The notes below the pieces were generated by a model. It made no database searches and was not told where the DNA came from. It worked only from the letters and a program-made list of their open reading frames with translations. Positions 1 through 8,209 of a DNA stretch of 64,000 nt are shown here, one piece after another. The position numbers and the translations under genes are program-made. The stretch comes from Streptococcus sp. (GTDB lineage: Bacteria > Bacillota > Bacilli > Lactobacillales > Streptococcaceae): positions 1 to 64,000 of the forward strand of contig JAUMZW010000003.1 of NCBI GenBank assembly GCA_030527925.1, read 5' to 3'. Every line of letters starts with the position of its first letter. Within the stretch, counting starts at the first letter, position 1.

Positions 1-180
1 TTAGTTTTCAAAGGTCTTTATCTCTTGCGAGACAACTATTATATTCTATCAAATCGATTGTTTGCTGTCAAGAAGTTTTTTAAAAAAAATAAAAATTTTT
101 AATCATTCCTCTTAATTATTCTCTCGTTTTGACAACTTATTTAGTTTACTACATCGACCTACTTCCTGTCAACTTTTTTT
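1..180 (-). promoter_or_regulatory. Tandem rRNA operon promoters (rrn P1 and P2), reading off the left edge
   Basis: Two promoters face the left edge. The proximal one has -35 TTGACA at 66-71 and -10 TAGAAT at 43-48, with a 17-nt spacer. The distal one has -35 TTGACA at 167-172 and -10 TAAACT at 143-148 (18 nt). They are followed by AAGACCTTTGAAAACTAA at 1-18, the conserved leader seen before 16S rRNA genes in Firmicutes. The inference is that a 16S-23S-5S operon starts just outside the window. The stop codon of the neighbouring permease overlaps the distal -35 box. Confidence 0.85.
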
Positions 181-789
181 AAAAAAAATTATTAGATTTA
201 TCCAAATAAAAATACTAAAACAGTCAATTTGTTCTATTTTCCCTGTTACTATCATGTTTACTGGTCCTGTTACAAGAAATATTGGGGATTTTAAAAAGAC
301 ATTATTCGTTGTAAATAGGATTAATAAGGTATCAATAAATCCCATAATGCTTAGTCCAATCATTTTAAGTTTCCTACTTAGTAACATATATAAACTACTA
401 ATTAAATAGTTTAGTAAAAAATACGATAAAAAAATCACAGTTTTATTTTTTTTTACTCGAACAAATAATATAGTTAAACAAAATGGAATTACATTAAAGA
501 TAACTATTATAATTTTTTTGATTAAATAACTTTTAGTTTTGTTAAGGCTTATATTCTGATATTCATTAGCTATCCTTTCTTGTTCGTCCATAAAACTAAC
601 TTGCAAGCTAATGATGATCGGTAGTATTAATATTGGGTAATAAATAATGATTTCTTCAACATTATTTCTACTCGAATATAATTCCAATCCTAAAATACTT
701 AATACCTCAATCATTTTATAGCAAAATGTCACTATGACATATTTACTATTTTTGCATTTTACTATTTCACTTTTAAGATTAGTTATCAT
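169..789 (-). CDS. ABC transporter permease, LanG-type (lantibiotic immunity)
   Basis: A 206-residue, highly hydrophobic protein with about six predicted membrane spans, resembling the second permease (MutG/EpiG/NisG class) of lantibiotic self-protection exporters. It overlaps the preceding permease gene by 11 nt and has an upstream AGG ribosome site, so it belongs to the same operon as the ATPase at 1513-2187. Such permeases form the channel that expels lantibiotics from the membrane. The frame ends with FFKKS in A/T-rich sequence, and its TGA stop lies inside the -35 box of the rRNA promoter. LanG proteins are usually about 240 residues, so the C-terminus may have been lost at this junction. 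The family call rests on context and general resemblance. Confidence 0.6.
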   Translation of the reverse strand: MITNLKSEIVKCKNSKYVIVTFCYKMIEVLSILGLELYSSRNNVEEIIIYYPILILPIIISLQVSFMDEQERIANEYQNISLNKTKSYLIKKIIIVIFNVIPFCLTILFVRVKKNKTVIFLSYFLLNYLISSLYMLLSRKLKMIGLSIMGFIDTLLILFTTNNVFLKSPIFLVTGPVNMIVTGKIEQIDCFSIFIWINLIIFFKKS

Positions 790-1506
790 TTTTGACCTTT
801 CTATTTATTAAGAGTATTTGAAAAATTGTTAGACCTAAACTTATGATAGCTATTAATAAAACTAGTTTTATATCAAGTTCGATTCTAATTTTTTCAAGAT
901 CACCTGATGGTTTTAAAGACAACAATTCTTGTGCCATCTTATAATGGTATGTATATGGAAAAAGGAGCCATATTTTAGTTTGGGCTATAAACGGTGCTAC
1001 CAAAAAATTGATAAGACAGTTGGCAACAACCATAAACAAACGATTCATTTTTTCTCCGATTAAATATAGAAATGGGATATTCCATAGAAAAATCATACTA
1101 ATTAGAGTTGTTTTGAGTAATTGCTTCAAAGTTTCCATTACTATTAGCTCTCCATATAACCATTTTAAAAAAGTCAAACCTAATACAAGAACAAGATTTG
1201 CTAAAAGAACTAATAGAATTGTACATACTATCTTAGCCACTATAATTTTTAGTGTGAATTTTTTTTTTTGCTTATATTTTGAAATTCACCCGCCTTATCT
1301 TCTTTATTCATATCTATAAGATAGAGTAATCCTATTGTCAGTGGTAAAAAGACTGCTATCCACCAATAGATTCCAAAACTAATCAATTGTTCACGACTTA
1401 TTAGTAGAAAAGCTATAAAAACACTTAGTAATGGACAAATACTTATAACTAATTTAAAGCCTGATTTTTTTAATTTTATTAATTCTGATTTCATTATATT
1501 TCCCAT
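779..1506 (-). pseudogene. LanE-type ABC permease, frameshifted in an A-tract
   Basis: Two frames together make one permease of about 240 residues. The N-terminal part (1249-1506, 85 codons) has membrane spans and ends in NISKKKNSH. The C-terminal part (779-1240) continues with IVAKIVCTILLV in another frame. The break is at a run of 11 A on the coding strand (plus-strand T run 1259-1269). Adding one A joins the frames as KKKKFTLKIIVAKIV. The product would be the first permease (NisE/MutE class) of an immunity exporter. An RBS, GGAGG, lies in the end of the ATPase gene. Either this is a true frameshift, a slippage-corrected or phase-variable gene, or a homopolymer sequencing error. Confidence 0.75.
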
Positions 1507-1512
1507 TATTAG

Positions 1513-2187
1513 TTAGCCTCCGATGATTGCAAAGAATTCTTCTTTTAGATTAATTTTCTTATCATTTTTTGTCTTTAATCGTATTTTCCCATCATGTAAG
1601 ATTAATATTTCATCTGCAATTTCTTGTACTTCGTGTAATTGATGACTAGAAAAAAGAATTGTCATGCCTTTTTCTTTTAACATTCTTATCATTTCAAGTA
1701 AATGTTCAATTCCTTCTGGATCTAAACCATTTGTTGGTTCATCTAGTATTAAAAATTTTGGATTAGTTAATATTGCCATTCCAATACCTAAACGTTGCTT
1801 CATACCTAATGAAAACTTTCCCGCGCGTTTTTTCCCTACACTTTCAAGACCAATTATTTTTAGAACTTTATCAATTTCTTCTTTATCGATACTATAAAGA
1901 AGAGCTTTAGTCCTTAGATTATCTAATGCACTAAGATTGTCATAAATCGCTGGTCTTTCAATCAATGCACCTATATCTTTTGAAGATATACTTTTTCTTC
2001 CATCATATAGAATCTGACCTTGATCTTGACTATTCATACCGTATAATATTTTAATAAAACTGGATTTACCTGCACCATTAATGCCTAATAAGCCATAAAT
2101 TTTTCCAGACTCAAAAACACATGAAATATTATCCAATACGATATTATCTTTATAACTTTTACTTATATTTTCCACTTCAACTTTCAT
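1513..2187 (-). CDS. ABC transporter ATPase, LanF-type (lantibiotic immunity)
   Basis: A 224-residue cytoplasmic ATPase that would drive the LanE/LanG permeases. Visible motifs are Walker A GINGAGKSS (about residues 36-44), signature FSLGMKQRLG, Walker B KFLILDEPTNGLDP and an SSHQ switch histidine. The segment IGALIERPA carries Glu where most ABC ATPases have the Q-loop Gln; a Glu 'E-loop' is known for LanF proteins. It sits between the two-component genes and the permeases, with a good RBS (AAGGAAG) before its ATG. Closest named relatives are of the MutF/NisF/SrtF kind. No lantibiotic precursor or LanB/C/M gene is in the window, so it may give immunity or resistance rather than protect a producer. 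Confidence 0.8.
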   Translation of the reverse strand: MKVEVENISKSYKDNIVLDNISCVFESGKIYGLLGINGAGKSSFIKILYGMNSQDQGQILYDGRKSISSKDIGALIERPAIYDNLSALDNLRTKALLYSIDKEEIDKVLKIIGLESVGKKRAGKFSLGMKQRLGIGMAILTNPKFLILDEPTNGLDPEGIEHLLEMIRMLKEKGMTILFSSHQLHEVQEIADEILILHDGKIRLKTKNDKKINLKEEFFAIIGG

Positions 2188-2251
2188 TTTTATGTCTTCC
2201 TTTCTTATCTAAACTAAGTTTAATATTCTTTTTTCATAGTTTTATCAGAAT

Positions 2252-2284
2252 AAAAAAAGAAACTAAGTTTTTTAGTTTCTTTTT
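2252..2284 (-). terminator. Intrinsic terminator after the histidine kinase gene
   Basis: An 11-bp stem (AAAGAAACTAA pairing with TTAGTTTCTTT) followed by a T-run on the minus strand. The original stop codon of the kinase gene (2272-2274) lies inside the stem, which supports 2272 rather than 2350 as the ancestral gene end. Confidence 0.75.
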
Positions 2285-3609
2285 ATGATCAAGGTAACGC
2301 TAGCACCACCTTCTTTTGGATTTTTAAATTCTAATTTTCCATGATGTTGTTAGGCAGTTTTAGCAGCAAATGTTATACCCAAACCGTGATGTTTTGAACT
2401 TCTATTTTTATCACTGGTATAGAACAGCTTTGCCATATTCTTGAGGTCTTCTTCATTAAAAGCTGGTCCGTTATTCCATACTGTAAAATGGATTTCATCT
2501 TCTTCATCCTTAACTACTAGCCTAAGTTTAGGTTTTTCACTTGGCAAATGTTCAATAGCATTAGTTAAAATACTCATTAAAGAACGATAGAGTGAAAGTT
2601 CGTCAACATAGATGTCAGCATTTGTAATACTATACAAGGTTTCAAATTTTACCTTCTTTTCTCCAATTAAAATAGGCATATCATTTTCCAAATTTCCAAG
2701 TAAGGCGTTTAGAGTAATCATTTTAAAGTTTAAATTACCATATAATAATTTGGAATAATCTAAAAGTGCAGAAAAATAATCTTCAAATTTTTTAATACTT
2801 GAAACCATGGACATGAGATATTCAGTTTGGATTTGATTCAAATCTGTTAATTCCAGTAACTCTAAATTGCCTTTTAAGACTGTTAAAGGAGTCCTAACAT
2901 CATGTGACAAAGCACTAATCTGATAGGTTAAGTCTTGTTTATCTTCTTTTTCTTTTTGAATAAGAAGATAAAGTTCTTCTGATTTGTCGACAAGGTGATG
3001 TATAATGCCTGAAAATTCTTTAATAGAAGATTCTTGAGCTTGAAGGTTCTCTTGTTTCCCCATTGCATTACTGATATGGTCTAAGGTTTGAAAATTTTTG
3101 ATAAGAAGTCGAATAAGCTTCATTAATTGAAAAACAATGAGTATCAGTATTGCTGTAATTAAGATAATATAAGTCAGAATATTATATGGAATATGACGTA
3201 GTAGATGATTTTTAAATTCTGGAATACTATTTATTCTAATAACAATAGCCTTATCTTTACTTTCTTGATAAAAATAATCATTGCTACCATATTGCAGACT
3301 TTCTTTGTTTTTAAGGACTTCTTTAAAAATTACTAGATTGGTCTTGGTGTATCTTCCAATAAATTTTTGACTGTTTTTATCTACAAGGACATAATCATAT
3401 GGTTGTTTTGTAAGTTTAATGTTTTGTTGCTCAAGGCTCAAACTAGAGTCTATGGTTAAATGTGCTCTTGAGGTTCCAACTGTTAAAACTTGAAAGGAAA
3501 TCAAAAAACCATTTATCAACCAGATAGACAAAAAAATCAAAATTGTCCCTAAGAAAATATGCCAGGCTGTACCAAAAAGCTTTTGTTTTAGAGTAACTTG
3601 GTTAATCAT
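2272..3609 (-). pseudogene. Sensor histidine kinase with a premature stop (NisK/SpaK-like context)
   Basis: The open frame runs 419 codons (3609 to 2350) and stops at TAA 2350-2352. The same frame then continues for 25 codons (QHHGKLEF...) to a stop at 2272. Visible parts are a membrane span near 15-37, an extracytoplasmic region, a second span near 138-165, the H-box SHDVRTPL, the N-box TNAIEHLP, G1 NNGPAF and G2 HHGLGIT. The truncation falls just after the G2 box, removing the last strand and helix of the ATP-binding domain, so activity is doubtful but not excluded. The start overlaps the end of the response regulator by 8 nt. It probably controls the adjacent LanFEG-like exporter. Confidence 0.8.
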
Positions 3610-4288
3610 TCCATTGATATCCTATCCCTCTAACTGTTTTAATCGGATTAATCCCGTATGTTGAACATTTTCTCCTAATCTGATAGACGTATTCTGCTAC
3701 TGAACCAAAAAGAGTATCTGACTCTTTATCATAGATTTTTTCATGGATTTCTGCTTGAGAAAATACTTTTTTAGTGTATTGACTCAAGACTTCGATTAAC
3801 CGAAATTCTCTAGCAGTAAATGGTATTTCTTGTTCAGAAATATAGATTTTTTTAGCGAGAGGTAAAATAGTGATATGTTGAAAATATCTAGTCTCATCCT
3901 TACTTTCCTGATAAAAACTCTTTATACGTTCTTGTCTTTTAAGATGAGACTCTACTTTAGCAACTAGCTGCTTTAAAGAAAATGGTTTTGTGATATAATC
4001 ATCTCCTCCAATAGTTAAACCCTTAATAATATCTTCTTCGGTATCTTTGGCACTAATAAATAAGATAGGCGTTGAAATCTTACTTCTTATTCTTTGACAA
4101 ATTGTAAAACCATCTGTATTACCTAACATAATATCTAATAAAATGAGATCATATCCTGTAAATTCATCCACAGAAAAAGGTATTCTAACGTCTTGTAAAG
4201 TCACTACATAATGCCCTTGCAGAACTAAAATATTTTTGATTAGTTTTAAAATTTCAAAATCATCATCAATTACTAAAATCTTAGCCAT
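3602..4288 (-). CDS. OmpR-family response regulator
   Basis: A 228-residue DNA-binding regulator. The receiver domain (about 1-115) has the acidic pair DDD (8-10), the phospho-acceptor Asp52 in LILLDIML, and the switch Lys in DYITKPFS. The C-terminal winged-helix domain ends in KTVRGIGYQW. It is the first gene of the RR-HK pair and overlaps the kinase by 8 nt. The set (RR, HK, LanF, LanE, LanG, all on one strand) matches lantibiotic-sensing modules such as nisRK-FEG and srtRK-FEG. If the kinase is dead, the regulator may be orphaned or cross-phosphorylated. Confidence 0.88.
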   Translation of the reverse strand: MAKILVIDDDFEILKLIKNILVLQGHYVVTLQDVRIPFSVDEFTGYDLILLDIMLGNTDGFTICQRIRSKISTPILFISAKDTEEDIIKGLTIGGDDYITKPFSLKQLVAKVESHLKRQERIKSFYQESKDETRYFQHITILPLAKKIYISEQEIPFTAREFRLIEVLSQYTKKVFSQAEIHEKIYDKESDTLFGSVAEYVYQIRRKCSTYGINPIKTVRGIGYQWND

Positions 4289-4342
4289 ATTATTCTCCTT
4301 TACTTCAGTTTAACTTTTTAGTTTCAGAAAATCATCAGAATT

Positions 4343-5995
4343 TTATTTCTTGAATTGACATGTGATACTAATCTCCTCAGAATAGGCACGTGCTTTTGAG
4401 ATAATCGCTTCAGGATAGGCAAGAGTTTCTAGAAGGTTAACTGCATTTTTCGTCATTGTTTTCCCTTCTCGTAGGATATAGTCAAACAAGACTTCTCCAT
4501 TTTGGTAGGTTGATGTAAAACAGAAGTTTTGATGACTATCTTTAGAAAGGTTCATCAATTCAATATCATGAGTTGAAATCATATATCGACAATTTCGAGA
4601 TTGAAAATACTGAATAATGCTTAAGGCTGAACTCACCCTGTCGATTGTATTGGTTCCTTTAAAAATTTCATCTAAAAAGAAGTAGGCATACTCACCTTTA
4701 GCAACAGTATCAACCATACGTTTGATTGCCTTACATTCTGAGATAAAGTAACTGTCTCCTTGACTAATGTCATCAACAATTGACATGGCTGTCAAAACCT
4801 TCCCTTTCTTTAGGCTAAATTCTTTAGCAAAAGCAAAATTGAGAGATTGTGACATGATAAGATTTATTGCAATCATCCGAATATAAGTCGACTTCCCTGA
4901 GGCATTGTCCCCTGTAATCAACATGTTATCCGAAAAGTTTAATGGGTTTGACTTTGCGTTCTCAATCAGAGGATGGTAGATTTCTTGTCCATTAGCGCTA
5001 TCTTCTTTTGTAAAGGTTGGCAAACAATAATAAGGTAGACTTGTTTTATAATTGGCTACTGCTATGGCAGCTTCTAATTCTGAAAGATTTTCGTAAAGGT
5101 TTAAGGCTTCTCTTTCGTGTTTGTCCAAACGATGTTGTAATATTGCATAGGCAATAAAAGGAATCATAAAAATGATATTTAGGTATTCAAAGATGATATC
5201 CGTGTCAGACATCCCCATTGGTCTTCTAAAAGCAAAACTAATGACTGATAGGCTCTTAAATGGCGCAAGGTTTTTCTTTATTTTATCTCGTAGAGGAGAG
5301 TCAATCTTTGCTATTTGATTAGCCATCAAAAACATACGAATCAAATAACCGTAATTATCAATTCCCAATACAATCTTATACTTCATCATATAATAAAAAA
5401 TGACATTGAAAGCTACTGATACAAGCGATGAAACTAGGCCAACTTCGAGCTGAAAAACACTCAAAAAAAGGCACAAGATTGGCATGATACCTAACAAACA
5501 GTACAGTATTAATTGCCAAAAATGACTTCTTTTTCGTCCCAAAATACGACTTGGAATATTAGCAAAATTTTGTTTTCCTAGCTGTGAAAAGTAATACAAG
5601 ATATCTGTTCTTTGTCTTGCATGGTTTGACATATAGGACTGAAGGGTTTCAAAATCGTGATCCTCACTAGAATCATATGAAATAAATCTCAAACGGTGAT
5701 AGATAAATTCTGCACCAAGACTTGAGAAACTTTGATTTATCTGGGCAAAGACATCCTGCAAACTCAAATCATCCCAGGTCTGTTGATCAATAATAAAACC
5801 GTTACTTGAATCATGAATTAGTTTCTCTTCAAAGACCTGATGAAGACTAGATAAGTTATCTTTTTCTTTGGTGATGTGATTGAGATTTCCCCATGAATCC
5901 ATCAATTTTTGTTTAAACCTATATGTTCTAATCCTGTTAAAGACCAAGATAATCAAAAACAATAAACCAATGGCCACAAAAATATAATAAGACAT
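4343..5995 (-). CDS. Membrane-anchored MutS-like ATPase
   Basis: A 550-residue protein with an N-terminal membrane helix (about 3-20) and two hydrophobic stretches near 160-205 and 265-290, then a C-terminal MutS domain V ATPase. Walker A is TGDNASGKSTYI, Walker B is YFFLDEIFKGTN, followed by the STHD motif. It lacks the mismatch-binding domain of true MutS, so it is not the general mismatch repair protein. Relatives are widespread in streptococci and related Firmicutes as 'MutS-related' membrane proteins of unknown role. Upstream of its ATG is a GGAG site. It is transcribed with the RR-HK genes downstream, but a gap of 54 nt separates them and operon membership is uncertain. Confidence 0.75.
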   Translation of the reverse strand: MSYYIFVAIGLLFLIILVFNRIRTYRFKQKLMDSWGNLNHITKEKDNLSSLHQVFEEKLIHDSSNGFIIDQQTWDDLSLQDVFAQINQSFSSLGAEFIYHRLRFISYDSSEDHDFETLQSYMSNHARQRTDILYYFSQLGKQNFANIPSRILGRKRSHFWQLILYCLLGIMPILCLFLSVFQLEVGLVSSLVSVAFNVIFYYMMKYKIVLGIDNYGYLIRMFLMANQIAKIDSPLRDKIKKNLAPFKSLSVISFAFRRPMGMSDTDIIFEYLNIIFMIPFIAYAILQHRLDKHEREALNLYENLSELEAAIAVANYKTSLPYYCLPTFTKEDSANGQEIYHPLIENAKSNPLNFSDNMLITGDNASGKSTYIRMIAINLIMSQSLNFAFAKEFSLKKGKVLTAMSIVDDISQGDSYFISECKAIKRMVDTVAKGEYAYFFLDEIFKGTNTIDRVSSALSIIQYFQSRNCRYMISTHDIELMNLSKDSHQNFCFTSTYQNGEVLFDYILREGKTMTKNAVNLLETLAYPEAIISKARAYSEEISITCQFKK

Positions 5996-6050
5996 ATACG
6001 TAACTCCTTTATATTATTATATCATTCATTGCTTACTTTAACGGAAAATG

Positions 6051-6080
6051 AAAAGCACTCTGTTCAAAACAAAGTGCTTA
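6051..6080 (-). terminator. Intrinsic terminator after the glutathione peroxidase gene
   Basis: The stem AAGCACT/AGTGCTT, extended by TTGTT/AACAG pairing, is followed on the minus strand by TTTTCATTTT. It lies directly after the stop codon at 6084. Confidence 0.75.
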
Positions 6081-6083
6081 AAA

Positions 6084-6563
6084 TTATGTATTCAATAGCT
6101 TTAAAATATCTTTTTCTATATTTTTTGGTTCTGTCTGTGGTGCGTATCGTTTTACTACTTGACCTTGGCGATTAACCAAGAATTTTGTAAAATTCCATTT
6201 GACTGCCCCACCTAACAAACCAGATTGTTCACTTTTTAACCATTGGTACAAAGGATGAGTATGCTCTCCATTAACATTAAGCCTTGCATGCATGGGAAAA
6301 GTCACATTAAATTTTATCTGACAAACACCTACCATATCCTTATCAGAAACAGTTTCTTGATTAGCAAATTGACCACATGGAAAACCCAATACTCGTAAAC
6401 CCTTAGCAGCATATTGCTCATGAAGCGTTTCCAATGCTGTAAACTGTGGTGCCAAACCACACCCAGTAGCAGTATTCACAATTAACAAAACTTCTCCTTG
6501 ATAATCTGATAAAGGATAGGTTTCTCCGCTCGCTAATGTCAATTTTATATCTGGTAAACTCAT
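6084..6563 (-). CDS. Glutathione peroxidase family protein
   Basis: A 159-residue thiol peroxidase that reduces hydrogen peroxide or alkyl hydroperoxides, probably with thioredoxin or glutathione. The peroxidatic Cys is in NTATGCGLAPQF, followed by the family motifs GFPCGQFANQE and VKWNFTKFLV. In bacteria the active residue is Cys, as here, rather than selenocysteine. The start at 6563 is chosen because GGGG lies about 9 nt upstream; an ATG 18 nt further up has no ribosome site. It was the gene just downstream of rpsI before the mobile element inserted, and it has its own terminator. Confidence 0.9.
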   Translation of the reverse strand: MSLPDIKLTLASGETYPLSDYQGEVLLIVNTATGCGLAPQFTALETLHEQYAAKGLRVLGFPCGQFANQETVSDKDMVGVCQIKFNVTFPMHARLNVNGEHTHPLYQWLKSEQSGLLGGAVKWNFTKFLVNRQGQVVKRYAPQTEPKNIEKDILKLLNT

Positions 6564-6704
6564 TACATTACCCCATTTCATTTATAATCAATATTGTACT
6601 TATTATACTACTTTAAGAAATATTAAGTAGAAATAAAATTATATTTTTTTTATAGATAAATAAGTTGTGATCAGGGAATTTGTTATAGGATTTATTTATT
6701 ATAC

Positions 6705-6740
6705 ACAAAAAGACATCCAAGAGAAAATTCTTGAATGTCT
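6705..6740 (-). terminator. Native rpsI terminator, displaced by the integrated element
   Basis: A 12-bp stem (6711-6722 with 6729-6740, one mismatch) followed by TTTTTGTG on the minus strand. It sits 22 nt beyond the outer side of the left att repeat, where the terminator of rplM-rpsI would lie in an uninterrupted chromosome. It is now 9.7 kb from rpsI. Confidence 0.7.
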
Positions 6741-6761
6741 GTAAACGTTGATATAATCGTA

Positions 6762-6782
6762 TTGATTAACGTTTTGAGAATT
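6762..6782. repeat. Left attachment site (att core copy)
   Basis: 21-bp direct repeat starting TTGATTAACG and ending GAGAATT, identical to 16467-16487. It carries a copy of the end of rpsI detached from the gene, and marks the end of the element distal to the integrase. Confidence 0.9.
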
Positions 6783-6890
6783 TCTCTACTAAAAACGAAG
6801 AAACCCTATACCTTACAAATCCCTTTATATCAACATTATTGATGTTGAAATCTTCATGCAAATACACTAAAATCCACAATACTGGATAAA

Positions 6891-6910
6891 ATTGACACCA
6901 ATTAACACCA
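6891..6910. repeat. Probable integrase arm-type sites, left end
   Basis: Two adjacent 10-bp repeats, ATTGACACCA and ATTAACACCA, about 110 bp inside the left att core. A matching tandem pair lies at 16414-16433 near the right core. The paired layout is typical of arm-type binding sites of tyrosine integrases of the lambda/Tn916 kind; this is inference from position and similarity. Confidence 0.55.
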
Positions 6911-6925
6911 TAAAATAGACTAGTC
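6910..6925. repeat. 16-bp inverted repeat, left copy
   Basis: ATAAAATAGACTAGTC here is the exact reverse complement of 15317-15332, 8.4 kb away in the same element. It contains the palindrome GACTAGTC and abuts the arm-type repeats. A shared protein binding site (Xis, integrase or regulator) is the likeliest reading. Confidence 0.6.
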
Positions 6926-6926
6926 A

Positions 6927-6948
6927 ACCATCTCATATATGAGGTGGT
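6927..6948. repeat. Hairpin next to the end of the kinase gene
   Basis: A ten-pair stem (ACCATCTCAT with ATGAGGTGGT) with a two-base loop, ending two bases before the kinase stop codon. A T-rich tract follows only on the plus strand (TTTTATTT), so it would terminate rightward rather than leftward transcription. It could shield the cargo genes from transcription entering from outside, or simply end the kinase mRNA as a stabilising structure. Confidence 0.45.
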
Positions 6949-6949
6949 T

Positions 6950-8146
6950 TTATTTAGGTTTAATTTTAGAAAATGCTCTCCTTAGTTCATGAATATTTCC
7001 AAATCTCTTACTAAAATCTGGATTTATCCCTTGATTAATAAATTGTTCCAAATTACTATATTCAAATTTAGTAAAATCTTTATATCTCCCTGTCAAAACA
7101 AAATACAATAACTTTGATAAGGCAAAACATTCAAAATAAAAATTATAATTACTAAATCCTACTCGTTGAAGTCCCGAATAGTCATTAAATGCTCCTCGTA
7201 TTTCTGTATCAAGAGATGTTAATATACTGTCGCTTAGCTTTACATTACCTAAATCGGCAATCTTGATAATTTTGGCATCCTCGTATTGTTTTATTAAAAT
7301 ATTATTTGGAGAAATATCTCTATGAAGTATATCATTTTTAGCTAAATACTCAAACCCTTTAATAATTTGATTGCACAATGACTTTCTCTCATCAAAAGTT
7401 AATTTTTTATTGTGAGTGGTAATATATTTTAAAAGAGTAGTATCGGCATATTCCATAACATACTCATTTTTCTTTTTGTCAATAGAATAGACTTCCAGTA
7501 TATAAGGCGAATTTAATCTTTTCATCGTATCAAATTCTAAATAGAATCTTTCTATGTCTTTAGGTGAAATAGTTTTACTAGCACGTTTTAATGCAAAAAG
7601 TTTATTATAATTTTCATCAAAATAACTAAAAACAGATGCATAAGACCCATTACCAACTGGTTTTAATTGAAACTTTTGTAAGGAATTATTAGGTAATTGA
7701 ACTACAGCAGATGTTTCAAAAATAGGGAGCTCATAATATATTTCAACTTCCATCATATCGTTCGGCACTAAACTTCCACCAGATGATGATAGAAAGTCAT
7801 TACATTTTTTTAGCACTTTATTATAGTATTCAACTATAACAATATTCTCCCCAGAATTTTTAAGGTTATTGACAAATCTGTTGGATAATGAGATAGCTTT
7901 TATCAAATCTCTACTTGGGTCAGCCCAGAAATGTTTACCTCCATTTATACTATCATTTAATATTCTTAATGCCTCCACTAACTGATGGTGTAAACTAGAA
8001 CATAACTGACTCAGTCTGTCATCAAGCCAATCTTTATAAAGATGTTCATAATCAATAGCAAACTCTTTCCCGAAATAACTAATATAATCTCTTTCAATAC
8101 TCACTATACCATTCAATAATTTTGCATTGTTATTTACAGAAATCAA
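6950..8146 (-). CDS. Hanks-type Ser/Thr protein kinase homologue (element cargo)
   Basis: A 398-residue soluble protein. The kinase domain spans about 160-398: glycine loop GNGSYASVF (165-173), Lys187 in ALKRAS, catalytic loop HRDISPNNIL (His275, Arg276, Asp277, Asn282) and DLG in place of DFG (298-300). All key catalytic residues are present, so it may be active. The first 160 residues match no domain I recognise and are helical in character. The start is a TTG preceded by GGGGGA; no membrane segment is visible. It follows the restriction nuclease gene on the same strand after about 60 bp and is last in the cargo set. It may act in phage defence, or control or guard the R-M system; its substrate is unknown. 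Confidence 0.7.
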   Translation of the reverse strand: MISVNNNAKLLNGIVSIERDYISYFGKEFAIDYEHLYKDWLDDRLSQLCSSLHHQLVEALRILNDSINGGKHFWADPSRDLIKAISLSNRFVNNLKNSGENIVIVEYYNKVLKKCNDFLSSSGGSLVPNDMMEVEIYYELPIFETSAVVQLPNNSLQKFQLKPVGNGSYASVFSYFDENYNKLFALKRASKTISPKDIERFYLEFDTMKRLNSPYILEVYSIDKKKNEYVMEYADTTLLKYITTHNKKLTFDERKSLCNQIIKGFEYLAKNDILHRDISPNNILIKQYEDAKIIKIADLGNVKLSDSILTSLDTEIRGAFNDYSGLQRVGFSNYNFYFECFALSKLLYFVLTGRYKDFTKFEYSNLEQFINQGINPDFSKRFGNIHELRRAFSKIKPK

Positions 8147-8209
8147 CTCTATTTATCCCCCACTATCATTATTTATATTAATCCAATATAAATATTCATT
8201 CAGATTATA

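Noticed and set aside
1008..1319. Plus-strand open frame opposite the permease gene
   Set aside because: Antisense shadow of the hydrophobic permease; no ribosome site or family resemblance.
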